A model generated the notes under the pieces. It was not told where the DNA came from. It searched no databases and was given only the letters and a program-made list of their open reading frames with translations. Below, one piece after another: positions 33,463 to 42,338 of a stretch of DNA of 64,000 nucleotides. The position numbers and the translations under genes are program-made. This DNA comes from Nonlabens spongiae (GTDB lineage Bacteria; Bacteroidota; Bacteroidia; Flavobacteriales; Flavobacteriaceae), in contig NZ_CP019344.1 of the NCBI RefSeq assembly GCF_002117125.1, forward strand, positions 1,950,501-2,014,500, given 5' to 3'. Numbering within the stretch: the first letter of the stretch is position 1; each line of letters opens with the position of its first letter.

Positions 33463-33672
33463 AGAAACTGAAGTTGAAGTTGAAGTTGAAACTAACTCAA
33501 ATTATTTGTCATTCTGAATGGAGCTAAGCGACGATTCAGAATCTCATCGAGACAGATATTATGAGACTCTGTCCCGATAATTATCGGGAAGCTCGTGCCT
33601 CGCTTTCAGAGTGACAGGACAAGTTTGAGTTTAAATTTAGATTTGAATTTTATGTTCGCTTTCGCGAAAGCG
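33463..33672. repeat. composite dispersed element, copy C
   Basis: Lies between moxR and the divergent SDR gene. GAAGTTGAAGTTGAAGTTG arm, core 33508-33615 with ends GTCATTCTGA / TTCAGAGTGAC and hairpin TCCCGATAATTATCGGGA (33572-33589), an A/T arm (GAGTTTAAATTTAGATTTG), then the 16-bp palindrome (33657-33672). Same order as copy A. Confidence 0.8.
33657..33672. repeat. 16-bp palindrome (intergenic copy, element C)
   Basis: Perfect copy, 40 bp before the SDR start codon. Confidence 0.95.
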
Positions 33673-33712
33673 AAACAAACACCAGCTCCCTCAGCCTTCT
33701 TATCTTTACGTC

Positions 33713-34468
33713 ATGAAAACAATTTTTATCACCGGCGCGACCAGCGGTATAGGTCTGGCAACAGCTGAACTTTTAGCTTCTCAAAACTATCGTTTGATTC
33801 TTTGCGGAAGAAATACAGAAAAGCTCATTCAATTGAAAGCTGAACTCAGTGAAAAAACGAATGTTCATGTACTGGAATTTGACGTGCGGGATAAAAATGC
33901 TGTTGCTGAAAAAATCGAAAGTCTACCTACTGATTTTCAGAAGATCGATGTATTGATTAACAATGCTGGTAACGCTCACGGTTTAGACTCCATTGATGAA
34001 GGAAGTGATGAGGATTGGGATGCGATGATCGACATCAATGTCAAAGGCTTGCTTTATGTAAGCCAGAACATCATTCCTCAAATGAAAGGGCGGAAAGACG
34101 GACATATCATCAACATAGGCTCGACTGCTGGAAAAGAGGTTTATCCCAAAGGAAACGTTTATTGCGGTTCCAAACATGCAGTAGATGCTATTACTACAGG
34201 AATGCGACTGGACTTAAATCCTTACAAAATCAAAGTGGGAGCGGTTAATCCGGGACTGGTGGAAACCAACTTCAGCGCTGTGCGTTTCAAAGGCGATAAA
34301 GAACGAGCTGATAAAGTTTATCAAGGTTACAAAGCGCTACAACCTCAGGATGTAGCAGAGGTGATTTTATTTGCAATCACTAGACCGCCTCACTTAAACA
34401 TTACCGATCTTACCATGATGTGTACCGCCCAGGCAAGTAGTACGATAGTTTTGAAGGATGAAAAATAG
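33713..34468 (+). CDS. short-chain dehydrogenase/reductase (YdfG-like)
   Basis: 251 residues, NADP-type SDR: ITGATSGIGLATAELLA (cofactor), LCGRNTEKL, INNAGNAHG, catalytic Ser in INIGSTAGKEVY and YCGSKHAV (Tyr-x3-Lys), VNPGLVETNF. The pattern is that of YdfG-like 3-hydroxy-acid (serine/allo-threonine) dehydrogenases. It overlaps the following lipoprotein gene by 11 bp, placing it in one unit with hemB. Confidence 0.88.
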   Translation: MKTIFITGATSGIGLATAELLASQNYRLILCGRNTEKLIQLKAELSEKTNVHVLEFDVRDKNAVAEKIESLPTDFQKIDVLINNAGNAHGLDSIDEGSDEDWDAMIDINVKGLLYVSQNIIPQMKGRKDGHIINIGSTAGKEVYPKGNVYCGSKHAVDAITTGMRLDLNPYKIKVGAVNPGLVETNFSAVRFKGDKERADKVYQGYKALQPQDVAEVILFAITRPPHLNITDLTMMCTAQASSTIVLKDEK

Positions 34469-34871
34469 AACTTTAATTTTCGGACTACTGATATTGCTAA
34501 TGGCCTCCTGTAAAAAGCAACAAGAGCCCACAATTGAAAACATCAATACCATTTTTCAAACCAAGGATTTCAATATCGAATTCCGCATGGATGAGGATCA
34601 TACTTACAGACTAGGTTTTAGGGAAGGCTATGTGAGTTTCTTCTCCAATGCAAAAACACAACGCAATGTAATTTCCTATGATGAAGCTATTGCGACTAAT
34701 GCCTTGATCCAAAACCAATTCAACCAGCGCACGCAAGATGAAAACGATCCTGAAATAGCGATCTACGATGATTTTAACGAAGTTAGCTTTCGCGCAAGCG
34801 GATTTGAAAACGAACTTTACAATTTACTTAAAGAACTCAATCTAGAATATGTACCCATTAAGAAGAAATAG
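34458..34871 (+). CDS. small lipoprotein of unknown function
   Basis: 137 residues with lipoprotein signal (FGLLILLMASCKK). The mature part is acidic/polar (FNIEFRMDEDHTYRLGFREGYVSFFSN, YDEAIATNALIQNQF). It overlaps the SDR by 11 bp and hemB by 23 bp. A degenerate palindrome (GCTTTCGCGCAAGC, 34786-34799) encodes SFRAS near the C-terminus. No family recognised. Confidence 0.7.
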   Translation: MKNRTLIFGLLILLMASCKKQQEPTIENINTIFQTKDFNIEFRMDEDHTYRLGFREGYVSFFSNAKTQRNVISYDEAIATNALIQNQFNQRTQDENDPEIAIYDDFNEVSFRASGFENELYNLLKELNLEYVPIKKK

Positions 34872-35823
34872 AAGACTGCGTGCCGGCCATGCCATACGTT
34901 CACTGGTTCAAGAAACCATTATTTCCCCTAATGATTTTATTGTTCCGCTTTTTATCGTTGAAGGCAAAAACGTGAAGGAGGAAATCCCCTCGATGCCAAA
35001 TTATTACCGTTACAGTCTAGATCTCTTGAAAAACGAAGTCAAAGAATTGTGGAACCTAGGCTTAAAAAGCGTTTTGCTATTTGTAAAGGTTGATGATAAG
35101 CTCAAAGACAACAAAGGCACCGAAGCCATCAACGATAATGGTTTGATGCAACAAGCTATTAAAACAGTAAAAGATGTGGCTCCAGAGATGTATGTAATGA
35201 CTGATGTCGCGCTGGATCCCTACTCCAGCTACGGGCACGATGGAATTGTGGAGGATGGTAAGATTATTAACGATGCCACTTGTGAGATTTTGGCAAAAAT
35301 GAGTATTTCCCACGCTCGTGCCGGAGCAGACATGGTCGCACCCAGCGATATGATGGATGGTAGAATTTTGTACATAAGAGAAGGACTGGAAGAAGAAGGG
35401 TTTACAGATACTGGAATCATGAGCTACTCGGCAAAATATGCAAGTGCTTTTTACGGTCCGTTTAGAGACGCGCTGGACAGTGCTCCAGGTTTTGGCGATA
35501 AGAAGACCTATCAAATGGATCCGGCAAACCGCTCAGAAGCAATTAAAGAAACCCTCATGGACATCGATGAAGGTGCAGATATTGTGATGGTAAAACCTGG
35601 CTTGTGCTATCTGGACATCGTTCGTGATCTTAAAAATGAGGTAGAAGTCCCGATAAGTGTTTATCAAGTGAGTGGCGAGTATGCCATGCTCAAGGCCGCT
35701 GCCGAAAAAGGCTGGCTGGATCACGATGCTGTTATGATGGAGCAGGTTACCGCGATCAAAAGAGCTGGCGCCGACTTAATCGCAAGCTATTTTGCTAAGG
35801 ATGTGGTAAGTTTGATTAATTAA
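34849..35823 (+). CDS. hemB: porphobilinogen synthase (ALA dehydratase)
   Basis: 324 residues; condenses two 5-aminolevulinates to porphobilinogen in haem synthesis. N-terminal RNRRLRAGHAIRSLVQET; DVALDPYSSYGHDGIV at the metal site, with no cysteines, so a Mg-type not Zn-type enzyme; active-site lysines in SYSAKYASAFYGPFRD and DIVMVKPG; ANRSEAIKE typical. Start overlaps the lipoprotein gene, so translation is probably coupled. Confidence 0.96.
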   Translation: MYPLRRNRRLRAGHAIRSLVQETIISPNDFIVPLFIVEGKNVKEEIPSMPNYYRYSLDLLKNEVKELWNLGLKSVLLFVKVDDKLKDNKGTEAINDNGLMQQAIKTVKDVAPEMYVMTDVALDPYSSYGHDGIVEDGKIINDATCEILAKMSISHARAGADMVAPSDMMDGRILYIREGLEEEGFTDTGIMSYSAKYASAFYGPFRDALDSAPGFGDKKTYQMDPANRSEAIKETLMDIDEGADIVMVKPGLCYLDIVRDLKNEVEVPISVYQVSGEYAMLKAAAEKGWLDHDAVMMEQVTAIKRAGADLIASYFAKDVVSLIN

Positions 35824-35834
35824 TAGAAAGGGAA

Positions 35835-36227
35835 ATGAAAAATTATTGTTATATCCTAATTACCTTTTTACTCCTACTTTCATGTACAAACGATGATAGC
35901 CAGGAAGAGGTATTATTAGAGGATGTTATTGTTGAGAATGTTCTTTTTGAATATACCGAAGACCCTGCTAATGGGACTGCGAGACTCAGATATGAGTTTA
36001 AGTTTACCAATCCAAATTCGGTGGCAGTTAAGGGTTTCCCTGGTTATAGTTATCAAACACTTCCAGACGAAAACGTGACGTTTTCAATGATACGTAATGA
36101 CCACCCGTGCGTAAATCTGGAACCAGGCGAGAGTTGCACAATCATGAGAGATATTATCGATACTATTGACCTGAGTTCTATAGATGATATAGTCTTGATT
36201 GATCTTAAATACACTATTTCTGAATAA
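35835..36227 (+). CDS. putative lipoprotein
   Basis: 130 residues: lipoprotein signal (CYILITFLLLLSCTND), acidic stretch (DSQEEVLLEDVIVENV) and a beta-sandwich-like domain (ARLRYEFKFTNPNSVAVKGF, VNLEPGESCTIMRDI). It resembles small Ig-like or LEA-type lipoprotein domains but no family is recognised. 11 bp after hemB. Confidence 0.6.
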   Translation: MKNYCYILITFLLLLSCTNDDSQEEVLLEDVIVENVLFEYTEDPANGTARLRYEFKFTNPNSVAVKGFPGYSYQTLPDENVTFSMIRNDHPCVNLEPGESCTIMRDIIDTIDLSSIDDIVLIDLKYTISE

Positions 36228-36243
36228 ATAAGGCTTAAGACCA

Positions 36244-36265
36244 GAACAAATGTATAGATTTGTTC
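36244..36265. repeat. GAACAAAT hairpin upstream of the transposase
   Basis: Inverted repeat GAACAAAT-GTATAG-ATTTGTTC ending 4 bp before the transposase ATG. It may be part of the IS left end or a translational control hairpin. Confidence 0.5.
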
Positions 36266-36269
36266 CGTA

Positions 36270-36938
36270 ATGCCCGTAAAGTATAGTAAACTTAGCGATT
36301 ATAAAATCAAAAAAATAATTGGGTGCTTTTGCAGCGATGTTGATGCCACCAAAACGGCCGAGATCCTCAAGCTGAACAGAAAGACGATCAACCGTTATTT
36401 TCGACTCTTTAGGGAGGTCATCTTCAAGAAACAGCAGGAGGACAAGAGATTGTTCTTTGGAGAGGTCGAGTTGGACGAGGCTTATTTTGGGGCGAAAAGG
36501 CTCAGGGGCAGGAACATGCCCCAAAAGCGTGGTAGGGGAACCTGGAAACAGCCGGTATTCGGTGTTTTTGAGAGGGACGGAAGGGTCTATACCGAGCTTG
36601 TTCCCGATGCGAAGAGGGACACCCTGCGGAAGGTCATCCAGAAGAAGATAAGCGTGGAGAGCGTTGTCATTACTGACGGTTGGAGAGGTTACAATGGCTT
36701 GTTGGACATCGGTTACAACAAGCATTACCGCATCGACAAGAGCAAGAGCTTCTCAAACAGGCACGGCGTCCACATTAATGGGATCGAAAGCTTTTGGAGC
36801 TTCACCAAAAGGAGGCTGGCAAAGTTCAATGGAGTGAAGAAGACCTTCGACCTGCATCTCAAGGAATGTGAATGGAGATGGAAGAAGAGCACCCAGCAGA
36901 TGGAAAAAGAGCTATGGAAAATGTTATTGAAATATTGA
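36270..36938 (+). CDS. IS1595-family (ISXO2-like) transposase
   Basis: 222 residues. N-terminal HTH-like part (DATKTAEILKLNRKTINRYFR) and a DDE catalytic domain: D69 in EVELDEAYFG, D136 in VITDGWRGY, E173 in HINGIESFWSF. The GTWKQPVFGVFERDG segment is typical of the DDE_Tnp_IS1595 family. Complete and uninterrupted. Codon use (many AGG, AAG, CTC/CTG) differs from neighbouring genes, indicating recent arrival. I found no clear terminal inverted repeats or target duplication, and no N-terminal zinc ribbon. Confidence 0.88.
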   Translation: MPVKYSKLSDYKIKKIIGCFCSDVDATKTAEILKLNRKTINRYFRLFREVIFKKQQEDKRLFFGEVELDEAYFGAKRLRGRNMPQKRGRGTWKQPVFGVFERDGRVYTELVPDAKRDTLRKVIQKKISVESVVITDGWRGYNGLLDIGYNKHYRIDKSKSFSNRHGVHINGIESFWSFTKRRLAKFNGVKKTFDLHLKECEWRWKKSTQQMEKELWKMLLKY

Positions 36939-37034
36939 CAACTCTACCGAGTTGCCAACATTCCAACAACACATCAACATTATCATTATTTTTGGCTAGA
37001 AAATAAAATCTTCTGGTCTAGAGCCTAAATAATA

Positions 37035-37596
37035 TTGAAATACACACAAGGAAATCTAGAGACCGATCGGTTGCGATTCCGTTTCTTAACGGAAGCAGAT
37101 AAAAGATCTGGTTGCCGTTTTTTAAAGATCGGTCTATATGGAGTTTTTATGCTTAGATGAATCTAAGAGCTTAGAGGAAATCAATAATTTCTGGTGGGAG
37201 AAATGCAAGACACGCTACGAGGAAAACCGCGGAGGGTTAATGGCGGTACAACTCAAGTCTACTGGAGAGCTCTTGGGAATGTGCGGGTTGCTAGTATAAT
37301 CATTTGACGGAAAATCTCGATTAGAAGTCGGCTACTCTTTTCTGCCAAAATCTCGAGGTAACGGTTATGCTACTGAGGCGGCTCATTTTGCAAAAAATTA
37401 TGGATTTGAGAACGGTTACGATAAAAATTTGGAGGGCTCGCTTGTTTCCATGATTCATCATGATAACCTGCCGAGTAAAGCGGTTGCAAAACGAAACGGT
37501 ATGCAGCTAGAAATTGAAACGATTTACGAGCGCGGGCAGAATTTCAATATATTCAGCATCACCAGAAAACAATGGGAATGGGATCGTGAAAAGTGA
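37035..37596 (+). pseudogene. GNAT N-acetyltransferase pseudogene
   Basis: From a TTG the frame reads MKYTQGNLETDRLRFRFLTEAD, typical of RimJ/RimL-type GNATs. It is broken by at least one frameshift between about 37095 and 37140 and by an in-frame TAA at 37297-37299 (LLGMCGLLV-stop-SFDGKSRLEVGYSFLP). The rest (RGNGYATEAAHFAKN, IHHDNLPSKAVAKRNGM) continues to the TGA at 37594, overlapping recX by 11 bp. It lies about 100 bp after the transposase gene. Confidence 0.85.
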
Positions 37597-38062
37597 AAAA
37601 ACCTATACTGTAGAAGAGGCTAAAAGGGCTTTAGAACGTTACTGCGCCTATCAGGAACGCTGCCATCAGGAAGTGGAGCAAAAACTACGGGAGATGGGCA
37701 TGATCCAGCTAGCCATAGACGAGATCATCCCGCACTTGATCCAGCACAATTTTCTAAATGAAACCCGATTTGCAGAAAGTTTTGCGAGGGGGAAATTCCG
37801 CATCAAGAACTGGGGTAAAAACCGCATTGTTAGAGAACTCAAACAAAAAGGCTTGAATGAGCGTACCATCAAACTGGGACTTAAAGAAATCGATGAAGAT
37901 GACTATGAGGCTGTTTTTGAGACGCTTTCGCGAAAGCGATACAACCAACTAAAAAAAGAAAAGGATAAGTACCGTAAACGTAAAAAGTTTGCTGACTACC
38001 TGCTCTACCGAGGCTGGGAGGCTGATCGGGTTTATGCTAAGGCCAAAGAGCTTATTCCCTAA
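37586..38062 (+). CDS. recX: RecX family regulatory protein
   Basis: 158 residues from the GTG at 37586 (MKSEKTYTVEEAKRALERYC). RecX repeats: YCAYQERCHQEVEQKLREMG, FLNETRFAESFARGKFRIKNWGKNRI, FADYLLYRGWEADRV. RecX inhibits RecA filament growth. The palindrome at 37923 encodes TLSRKRYNQL in the third-repeat linker. It overlaps the GNAT pseudogene upstream and, by 11 bp at the 3' end, the convergent JmjC gene. Confidence 0.9.
   Translation: MKSEKTYTVEEAKRALERYCAYQERCHQEVEQKLREMGMIQLAIDEIIPHLIQHNFLNETRFAESFARGKFRIKNWGKNRIVRELKQKGLNERTIKLGLKEIDEDDYEAVFETLSRKRYNQLKKEKDKYRKRKKFADYLLYRGWEADRVYAKAKELIP
37923..37938. repeat. 16-bp palindrome (coding copy, recX)
   Basis: Perfect copy in the LSRKR frame. 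Confidence 0.95.
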
Positions 38063-38924
38063 TACCTAATTTCTCATGGGTACGCACGATCGCCTGCTCG
38101 TTTTTGTGGTCGATCCAGTCTTGGCCTTTTCTACGACGCATGAAATTGTCAAAATGACGCATGATCAAAATATTGTAGAGCGCCTTTCCTAAGTTTTTGA
38201 TTTTTCTGGGATACGATCGCAAACTTATGGAGAAACCTGGCGTGAGGTAGTGCATATAATGCCAGTAACCCTCAGGCATGTAGAGCATCTCGCCGTGTTT
38301 CAAATCACACACAAAACCTTTAGCCTGCTTCAAGGCTGGCCATTTTTCCAAATCTGGATCTGAGAAATCGATGTCCTCACGTGAAATGAGTGAGTGCGGT
38401 ACTTTGTAGAGGTATTTAGACTGATCTGGCGGATAAATGATGCAGCGTTTCTTACCGTGAAAATGAAAGTGCAAAATGTTAGTGAAATCGATGTCAAAGT
38501 GCATGAACACTTTTGAATCGGTGCCACCGAAGAACATCATGGGCATACCCTTGATCAACTTCATACCAAGATTGGGAAATTTAATATCCTTCTGCAGGCT
38601 GGGAACTTCCTTCAGAATATTGAAAAGAAAAATACGGAAGTTGGTAGGCTCTCGTTTCAAAAGATCGATATAATCGGTCATTTTCATCTCTGCATGCGCC
38701 TGATTGAAGCCTTCGTCGTGTTTTACAGGTCTATCATCGTAAAGCGGCACGGTTTTATCACCAGCCTTCTCCCTGATATATTCCAGGTTCCAGCGATCAT
38801 AAGCCGGCCAGTCTTCTGTCAGTTTTTCTATCACCACAGGTTTTTGCGGCTTTAGATAGTGTCTGACAAAATCTTCTTTTGAAATAGATGAAACTCTAGG
38901 TATTTGCTCTAGTTGTAGAGGCAT
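38052..38924 (-). CDS. cupin-like JmjC-domain protein
   Basis: 290 residues of the cupin_8/JmjC type, putative Fe(II)/2-oxoglutarate oxygenase. N-terminal KPVVIEKLTEDWPAYDRW; metal ligands probably H and D in MHFDIDFTN and the His in EGYWHYMHY; HGKKRCIIYPPDQSKYLY and HGEMLYMPEGYWH are typical of this class. Possible substrates are proteins or small molecules; not determinable. Convergent with recX, 11-bp overlap; 18 bp downstream of bioB on the same strand. Confidence 0.8.
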   Translation of the reverse strand: MPLQLEQIPRVSSISKEDFVRHYLKPQKPVVIEKLTEDWPAYDRWNLEYIREKAGDKTVPLYDDRPVKHDEGFNQAHAEMKMTDYIDLLKREPTNFRIFLFNILKEVPSLQKDIKFPNLGMKLIKGMPMMFFGGTDSKVFMHFDIDFTNILHFHFHGKKRCIIYPPDQSKYLYKVPHSLISREDIDFSDPDLEKWPALKQAKGFVCDLKHGEMLYMPEGYWHYMHYLTPGFSISLRSYPRKIKNLGKALYNILIMRHFDNFMRRRKGQDWIDHKNEQAIVRTHEKLGIRE

Positions 38925-38942
38925 GCACTCTTATTCTAATGA

Positions 38943-40034
38943 TTACAAGGCTTTGGAAACCTTAGCTACTTGTTTAGCTAGCTCGTTGCGTTCAATTTTG
39001 TGTTCAGGACGGCTCCATTTAGGTTTCTCACCCATTGCCTTATATTTAGAGTATTGAGCCTCGACCGTCTCTGGTTGAGCTTTTTTAACGAATGGCTTCA
39101 TAGGTTCTAATCCTAATAACTCAAACATTTTCATGTCCTCATTCACATCAGGATTAGGAGTTGTTAGCAATTTATCTCCGGCAAAAATGGAGTTAGCTCC
39201 TGCAAAGAAACACATGGCCTGACCTTCTCGGGTCATATCAGTCCTCCCTGCGCTTAGTCGCACTTGGGTTTGTGGCATGACAATGCGCGTCGTGGCTACC
39301 ATACGAATCATCTCCCAGATACTAACCGGTTGCTGTTCTTCCAGCGGTGTTCCCTCTACGGCAACCAGTGCGTTGATGGGCGTACTTTCAGGTTGTGGGC
39401 TCAATCGTGAGAGTGCCACGAGCATTCCTGCACGGTCTTCAATGCTTTCTCCCATACCTATGATACCGCCACTACAAACGGTTACATTGGTTTTGCGCAC
39501 ATTATCTATAGTATCTAAACGGTCTTGATAGCCTCGGGTAGAAATAACTTCCTTATAATATTCTTCTGAACTGTCTAGATTATGATTGTAGGCATAAAGA
39601 CCTGCTTCAGCCAGTCGCTGGGCTTGATTTTCTGTCACCATGCCTAGCGTGCAGCACACTTCCATATCGAGCTTGTTGATGGTACGTACCATCTCCAGTA
39701 CTTGGTCAAATTCAGGACCATCTTTTACATTTCTCCAGGCCGCACCCATGCAAACCCGTGAGCTTCCGCCAGCTTTAGCACGTAATGCCTGAGCTTTTAC
39801 TTGCTGCACACTCATGAGGTCATTACCTTTAACATCAGTATGATAACGAGCCGCTTGCGGACAATAACCACAATCTTCTGGACAGCCTCCTGTCTTTATC
39901 GAAAGTAAAGTAGATACCTGAACCTGATTTGGATTATGGTATTCTCTATGAACCGTTGCTGCATCATAAAGCAAATGCATTAGTGGGCGGTTGTAGATTT
40001 CTAATATTTCCTCTTTTGTCCAGTCGTGTCTCAT
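38943..40034 (-). CDS. bioB: biotin synthase
   Basis: 363 residues, radical-SAM enzyme that inserts sulphur into dethiobiotin. The [4Fe-4S] motif is CPEDCGYC (C51, C55, C58); other BioB segments are ARYHTDVKGNDLMSVQQV, RVCMGAAWRNVKDG, EVCCTLGM, YNHNLDSSEEYY, VCSGGIIGMGE, RLSAGRTDM and FFAGANSIFAGDKLLTT. Start at the ATG (MRHDWTKEE), one codon after an upstream TTG. No other bio gene is adjacent. Confidence 0.97.
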   Translation of the reverse strand: MRHDWTKEEILEIYNRPLMHLLYDAATVHREYHNPNQVQVSTLLSIKTGGCPEDCGYCPQAARYHTDVKGNDLMSVQQVKAQALRAKAGGSSRVCMGAAWRNVKDGPEFDQVLEMVRTINKLDMEVCCTLGMVTENQAQRLAEAGLYAYNHNLDSSEEYYKEVISTRGYQDRLDTIDNVRKTNVTVCSGGIIGMGESIEDRAGMLVALSRLSPQPESTPINALVAVEGTPLEEQQPVSIWEMIRMVATTRIVMPQTQVRLSAGRTDMTREGQAMCFFAGANSIFAGDKLLTTPNPDVNEDMKMFELLGLEPMKPFVKKAQPETVEAQYSKYKAMGEKPKWSRPEHKIERNELAKQVAKVSKAL

Positions 40035-40159
40035 CAATCAGGGGTAATTTGAACGGGTAAAAATAAGGATTAGTTAGTAATGATAGGTAGTTGAACCGTG
40101 TGAGTATTATCTTCCCTCAAGCAGTGTTTATTATGAACTGTTTTGGTTGAAAGTGTTAT

Positions 40160-40175
40160 CGCTTTCGCGAAAGCG
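40160..40175. repeat. 16-bp palindrome (intergenic copy)
   Basis: Perfect copy between the small membrane protein gene and bioB. Confidence 0.95.
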
Positions 40176-40207
40176 GAACAACCCTTAAACTTCACAGGAT
40201 TTTAGAA

Positions 40208-40555
40208 TCAAGACCTCTCTTTTTCCAAAGTGCTGAAAAGAATAGATCTGATAATAGCCAAGAGTAAAGAAAAAATCAATGCTGGAAAAAATCCATCAAC
40301 TGAAAAACCTGACACAAACCAATCAGCCAATAGAATTATGATGGCATTTATTACTAATAAAAATAGCCCTAATGTGAGAATTGTAACCGGCAAGGTAAAG
40401 AGCACGAGTATAGGTTTCACGATAAAATTGAGAATCGAGATGGCGAGTGCCACCATGATTGCGGTAAAATAACCGCTGGTTTCTACACCAGGCAGCACTT
40501 TGGAAAGTAAGACCACAACGATGGCTGTGATCAAGAGTTTGATTAAGAATTTCAT
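40208..40555 (-). CDS. phage-holin-4-like small membrane protein
   Basis: 115 residues with four hydrophobic helices (LIKLLITAIVVVLLSKVLPG, FTAIMVALAISILNFIVKPI, TLPVTILTLGLFLLVINAI, FPALIFSLLLAIIRSILF). The pattern LNFIVKPILVLFTLPVTILTLGLF is typical of the Phage_holin_4_2/YvlD family, widespread membrane proteins unrelated to actual phage lysis. Start placed at MKFLIKLL, downstream of the terminator hairpin. Confidence 0.78.
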   Translation of the reverse strand: MKFLIKLLITAIVVVLLSKVLPGVETSGYFTAIMVALAISILNFIVKPILVLFTLPVTILTLGLFLLVINAIIILLADWFVSGFSVDGFFPALIFSLLLAIIRSILFSTLEKERS

Positions 40556-40571
40556 AGAGGTAAAAATAAAA

Positions 40572-40600
40572 AATCCGCCGGAGGCTCCCTCCAGCGGATT
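40572..40600 (-). terminator. rho-independent terminator of the GDSL lipoprotein gene
   Basis: AATCCGCCGGAGG / CCTCCAGCGGATT stem (one mismatch) followed by a T-run on the minus strand, 27 bp beyond the stop codon. Confidence 0.88.
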
Positions 40601-40626
40601 CATAATTTTATAGCAAAAACTCCTGC

Positions 40627-42330
40627 TTAGTCGATTATGTTACTCGTCTGGATCGTGCCGTACTGACCTATGTTAACCATAGGTATAGTTGAGCCATACT
40701 GCGCATTAATCGCTTCAATTATCGCATTTGCAGTATACGCATAGCCACGTGGCGTAGGGTGAACTCCATCAAGAGAAAATGCTCCACCAGTTACAAACTC
40801 ACTGGTAAGCAAACCTCCATTAAAAGGCACACCACCTTGAGCTACTGTTTGAAGCTCAGCACGCGCATCTACTAGTGCAAGACCATTTGCAGCAGCTAGC
40901 TGAGAGATAGTAGCATTGTAAGACGCTTGAGCATCGGCAACATTATCTTGCTCATCTGTCGTAAGAACAAATTGATTAGCCATTCCTACGGTCACACCAT
41001 TTACCGAAAACTGACCCGCTAGAGTTGCTGCGGTTTGAGCAGGAATTCCTCCTTGGGTAAATACAGTGTTCAATTGGTTAAAACGATCTTGGTCTAAAGT
41101 ACCTATAACTGATGCCGCTCTCAATGTTACGAGATCATCAGCGGTAGCTTGGCGTATTTGACCAAATTGTGGAGCTAAAACCTGTGCAAGACCTGCTGCT
41201 TGAGCAGGAGACAATGGTAAGCCTACTGCCGCTCCTATTCCTTGTACTACGGGTGTAAGTGCAGTTGCAAACGCAGGGTTTTGCGAAAGATCTGCAAGAC
41301 TCTCATCTCTGATAACAATTCCACTGGCACCTGTTGAAGAAAATTGAATACTACGATCAGCTTGACCAAAGGCAGCAAAAACTTGGTTCAACCCTCCATA
41401 AACTTGGTTCAACAAAGGTATTTGAGGCCCAAAAGTAGGATCAGCTGGGCTCAAAGCTAGTGGTGGCACCGTTGTAAAAAACGGAATAGAAGTCACATCT
41501 GGAATATTTACCAAAGCACCTTTTGCACCATTTGCAGTAAGGGCAGTTACAAGCTGGCTGTAGACTCCAGCAAAAACCATGTTGTTAGTGATATCATTTC
41601 CAGCATATGTTGATGGATCTACATTTCCAGTAACATTGTGATCTTCTGCAGCCACAACTTCACCAGTTGAAGGATCAACTTTTGTACCTCCACTAGTCGC
41701 ATAACCAAGTATATCATTGTTTCCTATCCACAAAGTGAAAAACGTAGGGTTAGCAGCTGCAGCGTCTTGGATCACGGTTGAGGTCTCTGAACTGGAAAAA
41801 CGTGCGTAATATGGGTTTGCAGTACCCATTGCAACACCAGCAACAGATCCATAACCTGGCGCGGCAAGATGATAACTTTTTGCCCCTGGCACACCAAAGT
41901 TATTCAATGGACCGGTGACTTTATTAGTAATATCCGTTGTAGGGGTTCCAGATTGTATCGCTGGTCCAGGATTTCCGTCAGCATCAACGGCAAGTACAAA
42001 TCGATTGTCAGTAATCTGATTTCCACCAGCAAGTAAACCTCCTAGATTATCATTAACTAACGGCTGGAAGAATTCTCCACCACCTACATGCTCAAGCTGG
42101 CCTGCAATGATATTAGGATAACTGTTTTGTTGACCTTGAAGGTATAGTGCTCCATCTGCAAAACCTGCCGTAAGAGAGTTACCTACAGTCACATAATTAG
42201 AGAAATCTGCCTCTCCAGCGGTATAGAAATCACCGTCCTCTACAGACTCATCAAACTCGTTCTCACAGCTTACCAGAGCCGTTCCGACAAATAGTAAGCC
42301 TAAAATTTTTATATAAGATCTTTTCATCAT
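40627..42330 (-). CDS. SGNH/GDSL-family lipoprotein hydrolase
   Basis: 567 residues. Lipoprotein signal (ILGLLFVGTALVSCEN), then an SGNH hydrolase: block I VTVGNSLTAGFADG (nucleophile Ser), block III LWIGNNDILGYA, and block V DGVHPTPRGYAYTANAII with the catalytic Asp/His. A large insertion (about 250-470) rich in Ala, Gln and Leu lies between the blocks. It probably acts as an outer-membrane esterase or lipase. The FadL-type porin gene just upstream (8-bp gap) suggests joint handling of lipids or hydrophobic compounds. Confidence 0.85.
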   Translation of the reverse strand: MMKRSYIKILGLLFVGTALVSCENEFDESVEDGDFYTAGEADFSNYVTVGNSLTAGFADGALYLQGQQNSYPNIIAGQLEHVGGGEFFQPLVNDNLGGLLAGGNQITDNRFVLAVDADGNPGPAIQSGTPTTDITNKVTGPLNNFGVPGAKSYHLAAPGYGSVAGVAMGTANPYYARFSSSETSTVIQDAAAANPTFFTLWIGNNDILGYATSGGTKVDPSTGEVVAAEDHNVTGNVDPSTYAGNDITNNMVFAGVYSQLVTALTANGAKGALVNIPDVTSIPFFTTVPPLALSPADPTFGPQIPLLNQVYGGLNQVFAAFGQADRSIQFSSTGASGIVIRDESLADLSQNPAFATALTPVVQGIGAAVGLPLSPAQAAGLAQVLAPQFGQIRQATADDLVTLRAASVIGTLDQDRFNQLNTVFTQGGIPAQTAATLAGQFSVNGVTVGMANQFVLTTDEQDNVADAQASYNATISQLAAANGLALVDARAELQTVAQGGVPFNGGLLTSEFVTGGAFSLDGVHPTPRGYAYTANAIIEAINAQYGSTIPMVNIGQYGTIQTSNIID

Positions 42331-42338
42331 TTCTTTTA

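Noticed and set aside
36084..36725. Minus-strand frame of 213 codons opposite the transposase
   Set aside because: Shadow of the transposase gene, whose plus-strand frame has clear DDE motifs; the antisense product shows no family pattern.
40208..40555. Prophage remnant (holin)
   Set aside because: The Phage_holin_4-like family is widespread in bacterial chromosomes, and no other phage gene is nearby.
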